The notes under the pieces were generated by a model. That model was not told where the DNA came from. It ran no database searches and saw only the letters and a program-made list of their open reading frames with translations. Shown piece after piece: positions 18,380-27,111 of a stretch of 64,000 bases of DNA. A program made the position numbers and the translations under genes. The stretch comes from Flavobacterium selenitireducens (GTDB lineage: Bacteria; Bacteroidota; Bacteroidia; Flavobacteriales; Flavobacteriaceae), in contig NZ_JAAVIY010000002.1 in assembly GCF_014748335.1 (NCBI RefSeq), positions 62,001 through 126,000 on the forward strand. Direction: 5' to 3'. Position 1 is the first letter of the stretch; every line of letters begins with the position of its first letter.

Positions 18380-18490
18380 CAAATTTAGCACAAAATAACG
18401 TCAGATTAACCTTTTGCGCCCAAAATATCCGAGAGCGACATAAAAAGTCCTTTGAGCGTTATTTTTATCAAAACTACTGAAATACTTTTG
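18380..18490. promoter_or_regulatory. Divergent promoter region of araC-like gene and hemA
   Basis: TActTTTG at 18483-18490 (plus) lies 21 nt before the hemA ATG. TAaaTTTG at 18380-18387 (minus) is a -7 candidate for the AraC gene. No convincing -33 boxes were found for either, which fits activator-dependent promoters. Confidence 0.45.
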
Positions 18491-18511
18491 TTGCAGATTT
18501 TGAGGACAAAC

Positions 18512-19768
18512 ATGCATACAACTAACGCATCGAAGCATCTGACTTTTTATGTCGTGGGATTGAGCTACAAAAAAGCCGATGCTGAGATCAGGGGAAAGTT
18601 CAGCCTCGACGATGCTTCCAAAGACCGGCTTTTGAGCCAGGCTGCAATGGAAGGCGTCGGCGGCATGATCGTTACTTCGACGTGCAACCGCACCGAGATT
18701 TATGGTTTTGCCGAACATCCTTACCAACTCATAAAACTTCTTGTCGACAACAGCCGTGGCAGCGTCGACGAATTTCAGCGCGTGGCTTACGTTCACAAAA
18801 ACAGCGATGCGATCAACCATATGTTCCGCGTCGGGACAGGTCTCGACAGCCAGATTTTGGGCGATTTCGAGATCATCAGCCAACTCAAGTCCGGGTTTAC
18901 GCAGGCGCGCAAACAAGGTTTGACGAATGCGTTTCTCGAGCGTTTGACCAATGCCGTCATCCAGGCGAGCAAACGCATCAAGAACGAAACAGAGATTTCT
19001 TCGGGTGCGACTTCGGTGTCGTTTGCCTCCGTTCAATACATGATGAAGAACGTGGCCGATATCAGAAACAAGAATATTTTGCTTTTCGGAACCGGGAAAA
19101 TCGGACGCAATACTTGCGAAAATCTCGTCAAACACACCAAAAACGAACATATCACGCTGATCAACCGCACGAAGGATAAAGCCGAGAGACTTGCGTCGAA
19201 GCTACACCTGATCGTCAAGGATTACTCCGAATTGCATCTGGAGTTGCAAAAAGCCGATATTTTGGTCGTGGCTACGGGCGCACAAAATCCGACGATAGAC
19301 AAAGCCGTCCTGAACTTGAAAAAGCCGCTTTTGATCCTCGATTTGTCGATCCCGAAAAACGTAGCCGACGACGTCATGGAGTTGCCCGAAGTGACGCTGC
19401 TCCACATGGACCATCTCTCCCAAATCACCGACGATACGTTGGAGAATCGCAAGAAACACATTCCCGCCGCCGAAGCGATCATCGAGGAAATCCGGGAGGA
19501 ATTCACGGCCTGGACGCACGAGCGCAAATTCGCCCCGACGATCAACGCGTTGAAAGAAAAACTCAACGAGATCAAGAATTCCGAACTCGATTTCCAAAGC
19601 CGCAAGATCGCCGATTTCAACGAGCGGCAAGCGGAGATCATCTCAAACCGCATCATACAAAAGATCACGACTCATTTCGCCAACCATCTCAAGGACACGA
19701 ACACGCCAATGGACGAAAGCATTGAGTGGATCGAAAAAGTCTTCAAGATCGAAACGTCGCTGAAATGA
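18512..19768 (+). CDS. hemA: Glutamyl-tRNA reductase
   Basis: 418 residues. First committed step of C5 heme synthesis: reduces Glu-tRNA to glutamate-1-semialdehyde with NADPH. The catalytic Cys58 is in TSTCNRTE. The NADPH-binding domain has GTGKIGRNTCENL. The C-terminal helical dimerisation region is complete. ATG 18512 was chosen because the longer frame begins within the promoter. The stop overlaps hemC (ATGA). hemL is not in this window. Confidence 0.96.
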   Translation: MHTTNASKHLTFYVVGLSYKKADAEIRGKFSLDDASKDRLLSQAAMEGVGGMIVTSTCNRTEIYGFAEHPYQLIKLLVDNSRGSVDEFQRVAYVHKNSDAINHMFRVGTGLDSQILGDFEIISQLKSGFTQARKQGLTNAFLERLTNAVIQASKRIKNETEISSGATSVSFASVQYMMKNVADIRNKNILLFGTGKIGRNTCENLVKHTKNEHITLINRTKDKAERLASKLHLIVKDYSELHLELQKADILVVATGAQNPTIDKAVLNLKKPLLILDLSIPKNVADDVMELPEVTLLHMDHLSQITDDTLENRKKHIPAAEAIIEEIREEFTAWTHERKFAPTINALKEKLNEIKNSELDFQSRKIADFNERQAEIISNRIIQKITTHFANHLKDTNTPMDESIEWIEKVFKIETSLK

Positions 19769-20682
19769 GCAAAACAATCCGAATCGGCACGCGCGACAGC
19801 CAACTGGCACTTTGGCAGGCGCACACGGTCGAAAAGAAACTCAACGATCTAGGTTACCAAACAGAAATCGTCGCGGTAAAATCTACCGGCGACCTGATTC
19901 TCGATAAACCGCTTTACGAATTGGGCATTACGGGCATTTTTACCAAAACGCTCGACATCGCGATGATCAACGGCCAGATCGACATCGCCGTCCACTCGAT
20001 GAAAGACGTGCCCACGGCTTTGCCAAGGGGAATCGTCCAGGCTGCGGTTTTGGAACGCGCTTCTGAAAAGGACATTCTCGTCTACAAAAACAATCCTGAT
20101 TTTTACCACGAAGAGGCCACGATCGCATCCGGAAGTTTGCGTCGTCAGGCCCAATGGCTGCACCGCTATCCGCATCACCAGGTCGTCGATTTGAGAGGCA
20201 ACGTGAACACGCGTTTGCAAAAGCTGGCCGACAATAACTGGAACGGGGCGATTTTCGCTTCCGCCGGTTTGGATCGCATCGGTGTCAAACCCGATAGCCA
20301 TATCGACCTCGATTGGATGTTGCCCGCTCCGGCCCAGGGCGCGATGGTCGTCGTCGCGATGGAAAAGGACGATTTTTCACGCGAAGCCGTAGGGAAACTC
20401 AATCATTTCGAATCGGAAATGTGCACGCATATAGAACGCGACTTTTTGAAGACGCTTGAGGGCGGATGTACGGCGCCAATCGGGGCTTTCGCTGAGATCA
20501 TCGGCAATGAGATCCGGTTTGAAGGCGCACTTTTATCGCTTGACGGAAAGGAAAAACTCGCTATTGAGAAATCGTCGGAAACCACACATTACAGAACATT
20601 CGGACGCGATTGCGCAAACGAAATACTGAAAAACGGAGGCGACGCACTAATGGTCAAAATCCGGTCGGAACTACAGAAATGA
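19765..20682 (+). CDS. hemC: Porphobilinogen deaminase (hydroxymethylbilane synthase)
   Basis: 305 residues. It joins four porphobilinogens into hydroxymethylbilane. The dipyrromethane cofactor attaches to Cys235 in EGGCTAPIGAF. The N-terminal RIGTRDSQLALWQ, the Asp in VHSMKDVPT and the Arg segment GSLRRQAQW are intact. The start overlaps the hemA stop and the end overlaps hemD, both as ATGA. Confidence 0.96.
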   Translation: MSKTIRIGTRDSQLALWQAHTVEKKLNDLGYQTEIVAVKSTGDLILDKPLYELGITGIFTKTLDIAMINGQIDIAVHSMKDVPTALPRGIVQAAVLERASEKDILVYKNNPDFYHEEATIASGSLRRQAQWLHRYPHHQVVDLRGNVNTRLQKLADNNWNGAIFASAGLDRIGVKPDSHIDLDWMLPAPAQGAMVVVAMEKDDFSREAVGKLNHFESEMCTHIERDFLKTLEGGCTAPIGAFAEIIGNEIRFEGALLSLDGKEKLAIEKSSETTHYRTFGRDCANEILKNGGDALMVKIRSELQK

Positions 20683-21392
20683 ATCGGGAAATTTGCATAT
20701 TGTCTACGAAAAAGCTCAAATCAGGCCAGAAGCAAATGCTGGCAGACGCGGGTTTGGCTGTAATAGAGGCAGATTTTATCGCGATCCGACAAAAAACCTT
20801 CGCGCTTCCCGAAATAAAAGGCAACCTGATCTTTACGAGCCAAAATGCCGTGAAAGCCGTTGCGAATCATCCTGAAGTCCAGGAAATCCGTCGCAATCCT
20901 GTTTTTTGCGTTGGCGAGAAAACGGCCGAATTGCTCGACGAAATGGGCTTTACGGTTTTGGCTTCCGCCGATTACGGGTCCGAATTGGCCCGGATTGTCA
21001 TATCGGATTATCCAAACGAGAAATTCACTTTTTTCTGCGGCAATATCCGTCGCGACGAAATGCCGTCGGAACTCGCGAAATCCAATGTCGACTTCAATGA
21101 GGTCGAAGTGTACGAGACGGTTTTGAGTCCGACGAAAATCGAAGGCAAATTCGACGGGATTTTGTTTCTCAGCCCGAGTGGCGTCGAAAGTTTCAATTCC
21201 GAAAACGAATTTGGCGATGCGGTTTGTTTCTGCATAGGAAATACGACGGCCAACGCGGTCGGGAGTTCGAATCCTTCTGCGGTTCCCGTCGTCGCCAATC
21301 AGCCAACAATAGAAAGTACAATTGAGAAGTGCGTCAACCACCACTTCACTCAAGCCGCGGCCGACAGTTTTAAGCGCGGTGATAAAAAGTAA
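20679..21392 (+). CDS. hemD: Uroporphyrinogen-III synthase
   Basis: 237 residues. It cyclises hydroxymethylbilane with inversion of ring D. The family is poorly conserved; recognisable segments are FTSQNAVKAV, a Tyr in YETVLSP, FLSPSGVESF and CIGNTTANAV. ATGA overlap with hemC supports both the start and the function. Confidence 0.9.
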   Translation: MNREICILSTKKLKSGQKQMLADAGLAVIEADFIAIRQKTFALPEIKGNLIFTSQNAVKAVANHPEVQEIRRNPVFCVGEKTAELLDEMGFTVLASADYGSELARIVISDYPNEKFTFFCGNIRRDEMPSELAKSNVDFNEVEVYETVLSPTKIEGKFDGILFLSPSGVESFNSENEFGDAVCFCIGNTTANAVGSSNPSAVPVVANQPTIESTIEKCVNHHFTQAAADSFKRGDKK

Positions 21393-21402
21393 AATATATA
21401 AC

Positions 21403-21423
21403 CTAGGAGACTTCGAGTCTTCC
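21403..21423 (+). promoter_or_regulatory. Small hairpin between hemD and hemE
   Basis: AGGAGACT-TCG-AGTCT-T-CCT can fold as a stem with one bulged T. It could be an mRNA processing or weak attenuator site. There is no T-tract. Confidence 0.3.
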
Positions 21424-21454
21424 TGCCTTCGTGGCGAAAAAATCCGACATTCAA

Positions 21455-22477
21455 ATGATCAAAAACGACCTATTTCTTCGCGCGCTAAACAATGAAACCG
21501 TCGATCGTCCGCCAGTCTGGATGATGCGCCAAGCCGGGCGTTACCTGCCCGAATTCCGCGCTTTGCGTGATAAATACGATTTTTTCACGCGATGCCAAAC
21601 TCCGGAATTAGCCGCCGAAATCACGGTTCAGCCTATTCGCATCGTTAAGCCGGACGCCGCGATTTTGTTCTCCGACATTCTCGTCGTGCCTCAAGCCATG
21701 GGAATCGAAGTATTGATGAAGGAAAGCGTCGGTCCGTTTTTGCCGAACCCGATACGTTCCGCCAAGGATGTCGATCAAGTCATCGTGCCTGATGTAAATG
21801 AGACTTTGGGATATGTTTTCGACGCGATTAAACTGACCAAGGAAATGCTCAATGACGAGGTGCCGCTTATCGGGTTTGCAGGTTCGCCCTGGACGATTTT
21901 CTGCTACGCCGTCGAAGGGAAAGGCTCTAAAAGTTTTGACACGGCGAAAGGTTTCTGTTTTTCGGAACCCGTTGCGGCTCATGCGTTGCTCCAGAAAATT
22001 ACCGATACGACGATCGCCTACCTCAAAGAAAAAGTCAAGGCCGGAGTCAACGCCGTCCAGATTTTCGATTCGTGGGGCGGAATGCTTTCCCCTGTCGATT
22101 ACCAGGAATTTTCGTGGCAATATATCAACCAGATCGTTGAAGCCCTTGCTCCGGAAACCAAAGTGATCGTATTCGGAAAAGGCTGTTGGTTCGCCTTGAA
22201 CGATATGGCAAAATCGAAAGCTTCGGCACTTGGAGTCGATTGGACGTGTTCGCCAAGGAACGCGCGCTATTTGTCTGGCGGACGCATTACGTTACAAGGC
22301 AATTTCGATCCGTCGCGCCTGCTTTCACCCATTCCGACGATCAAGAAAATGGTACACCAAATGATAGACGAATTCGGTAAGGATAATTATATCGTCAACC
22401 TCGGTCACGGCATTTTGCCCAATATTCCGGTCGATCACGCAAAAGCGTTTATCGATGCAGTAAAAGAATACAATTGA
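21455..22477 (+). CDS. hemE: Uroporphyrinogen decarboxylase
   Basis: 340 residues. It removes four acetate carboxyls to form coproporphyrinogen III. The N-terminal signature [17 protein letters not shown] is perfect, and the catalytic Asp is in [14 protein letters not shown] eight codons upstream is in frame, but ATG 21455 (MIKNDLF) fits the usual N-terminus. It follows hemD after a 62-bp gap and precedes hemF, with a structured repeat between. Confidence 0.95.
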   Translation: MIKNDLFLRALNNETVDRPPVWMMRQAGRYLPEFRALRDKYDFFTRCQTPELAAEITVQPIRIVKPDAAILFSDILVVPQAMGIEVLMKESVGPFLPNPIRSAKDVDQVIVPDVNETLGYVFDAIKLTKEMLNDEVPLIGFAGSPWTIFCYAVEGKGSKSFDTAKGFCFSEPVAAHALLQKITDTTIAYLKEKVKAGVNAVQIFDSWGGMLSPVDYQEFSWQYINQIVEALAPETKVIVFGKGCWFALNDMAKSKASALGVDWTCSPRNARYLSGGRITLQGNFDPSRLLSPIPTIKKMVHQMIDEFGKDNYIVNLGHGILPNIPVDHAKAFIDAVKEYN

Positions 22478-22490
22478 TATGTAATAATTT

Positions 22491-22592
22491 GGGCGTGTCC
22501 CTTCGGGTCGGGCTTTCCGCTACAATCTTTTTAGGGTCCTCGCTGCGCTCGGACCCTAAAAAGGATTTCCGCTGCAATCCCTCACGCGACCC
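22491..22592 (+). repeat. Multibranched repeat family B, copy B1 (inside the heme operon)
   Basis: Closing stem GCGTG (22493-22497) with CACGC (22583-22587). A short hairpin 1 (CCC-TT-CGGG) is followed by the conserved block TCGGGCTTTCCGCTACAATC. Hairpin 2 has 13-bp arms CTTTTTAGGGTCC and its complement. Then comes GGATTTCCGCTGCAATCCC. The 14-nt segment TTTCCGCTnCAATC occurs on both sides of hairpin 2 as a direct repeat. GGGTCG/CGACCC may also pair. Confidence 0.8.
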
Positions 22593-22613
22593 GGTATCGT
22601 AACTAAATTTGAG

Positions 22614-23516
22614 ATGAAAGACCAGTTTTTCACTTACATCCAGAATCTCCAGGATCAAATCACGTCGAAACTTGAAGAAGTCGACGGTTCGGCGAAATTC
22701 CGCGAAGACAACTGGCAACGCCCCGAAGGCGGAGGCGGGCGCACTCGTGTAATCGAAAACGGAAATGTTTTTGAGAAAGGCGGTGTGAACATTTCAGCCG
22801 TGCACGGAAAGCTTCCGGAGTCGATGCAAAAGATGTTTGGAGTAGGGGAAGTCGATTTTTTTGCCTGCGGACTAAGTCTCGTGATCCATCCGAAAAGCCC
22901 GATGGTGCCGACGGTTCATGCAAACTGGCGCTATTTTGAAATGTACGACGAGAGCGGAAACGTCATAGATTCGTGGTTTGGCGGCGGACAGGATTTGACG
23001 CCTTATTATCTGTTTGATGAAGATGCGGTCCATTTCCATAAAACGTCCAAAACGGCTTGCGATAAACACGATCCGGAATTTTATCCGAAATATAAAAAAC
23101 AATGCGATTCGTACTTCTGGAATGCCCATCGACACGAAGCGCGCGGCATCGGCGGACTGTTTTTCGACTACCTCAAAGCCACTGAAAAACGTTCGATGCA
23201 GGATTGGTTTGATTTCGTGACCGAAGTCGGGAACAATTTTCTGGAATCTTATGTTCCGATTGTCGAAAAACGCAAAGATTTGCCTTACGACGAATCCCAC
23301 AGGAACTGGCAGGAAATCCGCCGCGGCCGTTATGTCGAATTCAATCTCGTGCACGACAAAGGCACGCTTTTCGGACTTAAAACCAACGGCCGCATCGAAA
23401 GCATTCTGATGAGTTTACCGCCTCACGTGCAATGGGTTTACGATCATCATCCGGAACCGGGAAGCCCGGAATCTGAACTGCTTGAAGTGCTCTCGAAACC
23501 AAAAGACTGGCTGTGA
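22614..23516 (+). CDS. hemF: Oxygen-dependent coproporphyrinogen III oxidase
   Basis: 300 residues. It converts coproporphyrinogen III to protoporphyrinogen IX using O2, so the heme pathway here is aerobic. Signature WFGGGQDLTPYY (about residues 123-134) and HANWRYFEM are intact, with the His residues of the active site. The 3' end overlaps the following DUF4421 gene by 4 nt (GTGA). Confidence 0.96.
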   Translation: MKDQFFTYIQNLQDQITSKLEEVDGSAKFREDNWQRPEGGGGRTRVIENGNVFEKGGVNISAVHGKLPESMQKMFGVGEVDFFACGLSLVIHPKSPMVPTVHANWRYFEMYDESGNVIDSWFGGGQDLTPYYLFDEDAVHFHKTSKTACDKHDPEFYPKYKKQCDSYFWNAHRHEARGIGGLFFDYLKATEKRSMQDWFDFVTEVGNNFLESYVPIVEKRKDLPYDESHRNWQEIRRGRYVEFNLVHDKGTLFGLKTNGRIESILMSLPPHVQWVYDHHPEPGSPESELLEVLSKPKDWL

Positions 23517-24469
23517 AAAACTGGTTCCCGATATTGGCCGCCGTAACGAGTCCGTGCTTTGCGCAACACGACAGTATCGCGCCCTATTTCAGGGAATTCG
23601 AGAACAAGATTTCTACCCAGGTTTTTGTGCTTAACAAGTCTAATGATTTCGTCATCTCTTCACAAAACGAAGACGTTGAGGTAAACATCATCCCGAATAA
23701 CAAAACGACACTCAACTTTGGTTTCCAATACGATATCGTGTCGTTCAGCATCGGATTCGCGCCAAGCTTTTTTGCCGAAAATCGCGACAGGAAAGAGTCG
23801 AGGATGACTTCTTTTTCATTCGATTTTTTTCCCGGACGATGGATGCAACGCCTCGAATACCACAACCAGAAAGGCATGAGCCTGGAACCCGAAGGCACGT
23901 CCGTAAAACTGTACTACAAAAATCTCGAGTCGACGCGAATCGGCGGAAGTACTGACTTTTTCCTCAACCGAAACTTTTCCTATCGCGCCATCGCCTTGCA
24001 AAATGTACAGCAATTGAGAAGCGCCGGCAGTTTTTCAGCCGGACTGACGTATCACTATTCTTCGCTCGATGGCCATAACGAACCCAATATCGAAGGCAAA
24101 ATCAAGTTTTACGACATCGCCTTCACGCCGGCCTATCATTACAATTGGGTCATCGGAAAACGATTGAACCTCGCGGGCGGGCTTTCGTTAGGCGCTGGAA
24201 TAAACTTCACAAATGACGAAGGAGACGAAACGACCTCCGCGCTTTATACGTCGGGTTTGCTGCTTGCGCCCGGTTATAATTCAGAAAGATGGTTCCTGGG
24301 AGCGAATTTGCGCGCCAGTTATTACGACAGGCAGGTCGACGACGGCATAACCGTTGGCGATACGATGGTCTACGCCACAATTTTCGTCGGTTATCGTTTT
24401 GACGCGCCGGAATTCCTGATCGAAAAAACACAACAGATAAAAAGTAAAATCCAAAAAACAAAGCAATAG
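23513..24469 (+). CDS. DUF4421 family secreted beta-rich protein in the heme operon
   Basis: 318 residues. A signal peptide (about 1-18, ending FAQ) precedes a beta-strand-rich body with alternating aromatic residues. This fits an outer-membrane barrel and matches the DUF4421 family of Bacteroidota as I know it. The start is GTG, overlapping the hemF stop. The tail of 15 residues is Lys/Gln-rich. Function is unknown. Its place between hemF and hemB suggests a link to heme or porphyrin handling, unproven. Confidence 0.75.
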   Translation: MKNWFPILAAVTSPCFAQHDSIAPYFREFENKISTQVFVLNKSNDFVISSQNEDVEVNIIPNNKTTLNFGFQYDIVSFSIGFAPSFFAENRDRKESRMTSFSFDFFPGRWMQRLEYHNQKGMSLEPEGTSVKLYYKNLESTRIGGSTDFFLNRNFSYRAIALQNVQQLRSAGSFSAGLTYHYSSLDGHNEPNIEGKIKFYDIAFTPAYHYNWVIGKRLNLAGGLSLGAGINFTNDEGDETTSALYTSGLLLAPGYNSERWFLGANLRASYYDRQVDDGITVGDTMVYATIFVGYRFDAPEFLIEKTQQIKSKIQKTKQ

Positions 24470-24472
24470 AAT

Positions 24473-25450
24473 ATGTATCCGATCCATAGAAACCGAAGAC
24501 TGCGTACCAATGATTCCATGCGTGCGCTGGTTCGCGAAACGATTTTGACGACAAGCGATTTCATGTTTCCGATGTTCATCTGCGAAGGCGAAAACATCCA
24601 AATTGAAATCCCGTCCATGCCCGGAATCTACAGGCGTTCGCTCGATTTGACGGTCAGGGAAGTTGCGGAATTGTGGAAACTCGGCATCAAGGCGGTTAAC
24701 CTCTACGTCAAGGTTTCGGACAACTTAAAAGACAATACGGGTAAAGAAGCCTGGAATAAGGACGGGTTGATGCAACAGGCGATCCGCGCGATCAAGGACG
24801 CAACGCCCGAAATGATCGTGATGCCGGACGTCGCCCTCGATCCCTATTCGATATACGGACACGATGGCATCGTCGAAAACGGGCAGATCATCAACGACGC
24901 TACCGTAGACGCTTTGGTTCGCATGAGCATTTCGCATGCCGAAGCCGGTGCTGATTTCGTAGCGCCTTCCGATATGATGGACGGGCGCGTTTGGGCCATC
25001 CGGAAAGGTCTGGAAGAAAATAATTTCCCCAATGTCGGCATCATGAGTTATGCGGCCAAATACGCAAGTTCGCATTACGGTCCGTTTCGCGACGCACTCG
25101 ATTCCGCTCCGGGATTCGGCGACAAAAAAACCTATCAGATGGATTTCTGCAACCGCACCGAAGCGATCAAGGAAGCGCTTCAGGATGTAGAGGAAGGAGC
25201 CGACATCGTCATGGTAAAACCAGGAATCGCCTATCTCGACATCGTGCGTGAAGTTCGCAACGCCGTTCACGTTCCCGTTGCGGTCTACAATGTTTCAGGC
25301 GAATATGCTATGGTAAAAGCTGCGGCCGAAAAAGGCTGGATCGACCACGATAAAGTAATGATCGAACAACTTACCTCGATCAAACGTGCAGGCGCTGACC
25401 TGATTTCGACTTACTTTGCAAAGGAAGCGGCAATTTTGCTCAATAAATAA
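24473..25450 (+). CDS. hemB: Delta-aminolevulinic acid dehydratase (porphobilinogen synthase)
   Basis: 325 residues. It condenses two 5-aminolevulinate molecules to porphobilinogen. The catalytic Lys residues are in APSDMMDGRVW and MVKPGIAYLD contexts. The metal-binding segment at about residues 119-132 reads DVALDPYSIYGHDG: Asp and Ala replace the Cys residues of zinc-type enzymes, so this is the zinc-independent (Mg/K-type) form. It starts 3 nt after the DUF4421 gene. Confidence 0.95.
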   Translation: MYPIHRNRRLRTNDSMRALVRETILTTSDFMFPMFICEGENIQIEIPSMPGIYRRSLDLTVREVAELWKLGIKAVNLYVKVSDNLKDNTGKEAWNKDGLMQQAIRAIKDATPEMIVMPDVALDPYSIYGHDGIVENGQIINDATVDALVRMSISHAEAGADFVAPSDMMDGRVWAIRKGLEENNFPNVGIMSYAAKYASSHYGPFRDALDSAPGFGDKKTYQMDFCNRTEAIKEALQDVEEGADIVMVKPGIAYLDIVREVRNAVHVPVAVYNVSGEYAMVKAAAEKGWIDHDKVMIEQLTSIKRAGADLISTYFAKEAAILLNK

Positions 25451-25459
25451 TCAGGACAA

Positions 25460-25819
25460 ATGAAAAAATTAATTGCGTTGATGCTCCTTTTCGCCGGATT
25501 TTCAGTAAGCGCCCAAGGCCCGGCGGAACTGATGGGCAAATGGAAACTCGTCAAATGGGAAAAGGACGGCAAGGTCCAAAATATTTCGGCTCATTACAAA
25601 ACCGATGCGGTGTTCCAGGTTTTCAAAGACAATGGAGTGTTCCAGCAAGTTACCGGGAAACAAATCTCCGACGGAACGTGGAAGTTCTCCCACGACCGCC
25701 GTGCCCTTATTACGGATGCGGGTTTGCTTCCGACGACGTACAAAATCGTTTTTTTCGATGCCAAACGACGAATCGTAACGCAAGACGGCATGGGCACATT
25801 CACGTATGAAAAAGTCTAG
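25460..25819 (+). CDS. Small secreted lipocalin-like protein
   Basis: 119 residues. A signal peptide ends near VSAQ (residue 19). The mature part has the pattern MGKWKLVKWEKDG, an early Gly-Lys-Trp, and repeating beta strands, as in small lipocalin-like proteins of Bacteroidota. The ligand is unknown. A second protein of this kind is at 27602. It follows hemB by 9 nt and may be part of the same operon. Confidence 0.7.
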   Translation: MKKLIALMLLFAGFSVSAQGPAELMGKWKLVKWEKDGKVQNISAHYKTDAVFQVFKDNGVFQQVTGKQISDGTWKFSHDRRALITDAGLLPTTYKIVFFDAKRRIVTQDGMGTFTYEKV

Positions 25820-25838
25820 AATTGACAATTACATCGAC

Positions 25839-26216
25839 ATGAGATATTTATTTTTGGTTGTTGCCGCATGCGCAATGGCCTCGTGTGGCACAAAGGAAGC
25901 GACGTCCGACGAAAGTTTTGAGTACGAAGAAAAACAAACGCCTGTCGAACTTGGCCAAAAGATCTTCGACAGCAAAGGCAATTGTTATTCGTGCCACAAG
26001 CCGGACCAAAAGATAATCGGGCCGTCGCTTGAGGAAATTGCCAAAATCTACAAAGAGAAAAACGGCGACATCGTAAAGTTCCTTAAAGAAGAAGCCGAAC
26101 CTATCGTCGATCCGGCCCAATATCCGGCCATGAAAGTCAACTTTGCGATCACGAAGCGCATGAGCGACGAGGAATTGAAAGCGTTGGAAGCCTACATTTA
26201 CAGTCATTTAAAGTGA
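25839..26216 (+). CDS. Cytochrome c lipoprotein
   Basis: 125 residues. The N-terminus MRYLFLVVAACAMASC is a lipobox, so the protein is anchored to a membrane lipid facing the periplasm. One heme-binding CYSCH (about residues 50-54), Met ligand candidates in YPAMKVNF, and a C-terminal helix typical of class I cytochromes c. It may carry electrons to an oxidase; the neighbouring heme genes fit. ATG 25839 was chosen over an upstream ATG that lies within the previous gene. Confidence 0.88.
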   Translation: MRYLFLVVAACAMASCGTKEATSDESFEYEEKQTPVELGQKIFDSKGNCYSCHKPDQKIIGPSLEEIAKIYKEKNGDIVKFLKEEAEPIVDPAQYPAMKVNFAITKRMSDEELKALEAYIYSHLK

Positions 26217-26221
26217 TCCGG

Positions 26222-26938
26222 ATGAAGGTCGTAGCGTTAAAAGAGGGCGATTTTTCGGTTAGCAAAAACAAGGAATTTTTTGGCTTGGACGATTATCCCG
26301 GCGGCCTGAGAATGGCCGTTCAGCCGTTTTTGGTCGTTACCGGAACCGATGTCATACTGCTCGACGCCGGCCTCGGATTTCTCGAAAACGGAAAGCCTCA
26401 GATTCACCGCTTGCTCGAACGGGAAAATATAGACGCGGCACACGTTACCAAAGTTCTAATTTCCCACTTCCACAAAGATCACGTCGATGGCCTCGGATAT
26501 TTTGACGACGGAAGTTTTATTCCAAATTTTCCAAACGCGCACATCTTCTACCAAAAGCGGGAGCTTGATTTTGCGTTTACCGACGTGGGCAATCCATCTT
26601 ACGATTTAGAGAAATTGCGACATATCGCCGCGCTTGACAATTTGATCGAACTCGACGGGGACGAAGGGCACATCGGCGATTCGATCTCATTTGCGGTCTC
26701 CGGCGGACACTCGCGTTTTCACCAGGAATTTTGGATTCGGGAGAACGGAAAGACGATTTTCTACGGAGCCGACAACCTGCCGCAAAAATCCTATATCGAC
26801 TTCAACATCGCCTATAAAAGCGACGATGACGGCAAGAAGGCGGCGGCATTGCGTCACGATTGGAAGGCTCGTGCCGAGGCTGGACATTGGACAGTTTTGC
26901 TGTATCACGACATGGCGTTTCCGATAGTGGAGTTTTAA
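26222..26938 (+). CDS. MBL-fold metallo-hydrolase
   Basis: 238 residues. The metal motif HFHKDHVDGL (about residues 79-88) is the HXHXDH signature, with later His ligands in SGGHSRFH and a C-terminal LLYHD. Probably a zinc hydrolase; the substrate (for example lactone or thioester) is unknown. An in-frame GTG at 26213 overlaps the cytochrome stop (GTGA), so translation coupling from there is also possible. Confidence 0.85.
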   Translation: MKVVALKEGDFSVSKNKEFFGLDDYPGGLRMAVQPFLVVTGTDVILLDAGLGFLENGKPQIHRLLERENIDAAHVTKVLISHFHKDHVDGLGYFDDGSFIPNFPNAHIFYQKRELDFAFTDVGNPSYDLEKLRHIAALDNLIELDGDEGHIGDSISFAVSGGHSRFHQEFWIRENGKTIFYGADNLPQKSYIDFNIAYKSDDDGKKAAALRHDWKARAEAGHWTVLLYHDMAFPIVEF

Positions 26939-26954
26939 ACGAATTTCTTCTTCA

Positions 26955-26974
26955 GACCTCAAAGTTTTTTGAGT
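26955..26974. repeat. Degenerate CCTCAAA...TTTGAG hairpin
   Basis: CTCAAA and TTTGAG flank a short loop in the gap before ogt. It resembles the outer part of the CCTCAAAGGTTT palindrome at 47807-47886. It may act as a terminator. Confidence 0.3.
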
Positions 26975-27099
26975 CGAAACTTGAACGCACGGAGTGGAGT
27001 AAACCGTTTAGGCCTCGAGAATAACGTCCGACAAAAAATTTTCTTTACCGTTTTTCCTGTACTTTTTCGTAAAATTCCCTGTCGTTTACCTAAACTTTT

Positions 27100-27107
27100 T
27101 ATCTTTA
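27100..27107 (+). promoter_or_regulatory. Near-consensus -7 box of ogt
   Basis: TATCTTTA matches TAnnTTTG except for the last base. It ends 4 nt before the ATG at 27112, implying a leaderless transcript if used. Confidence 0.4.
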
Positions 27108-27111
27108 GAAA

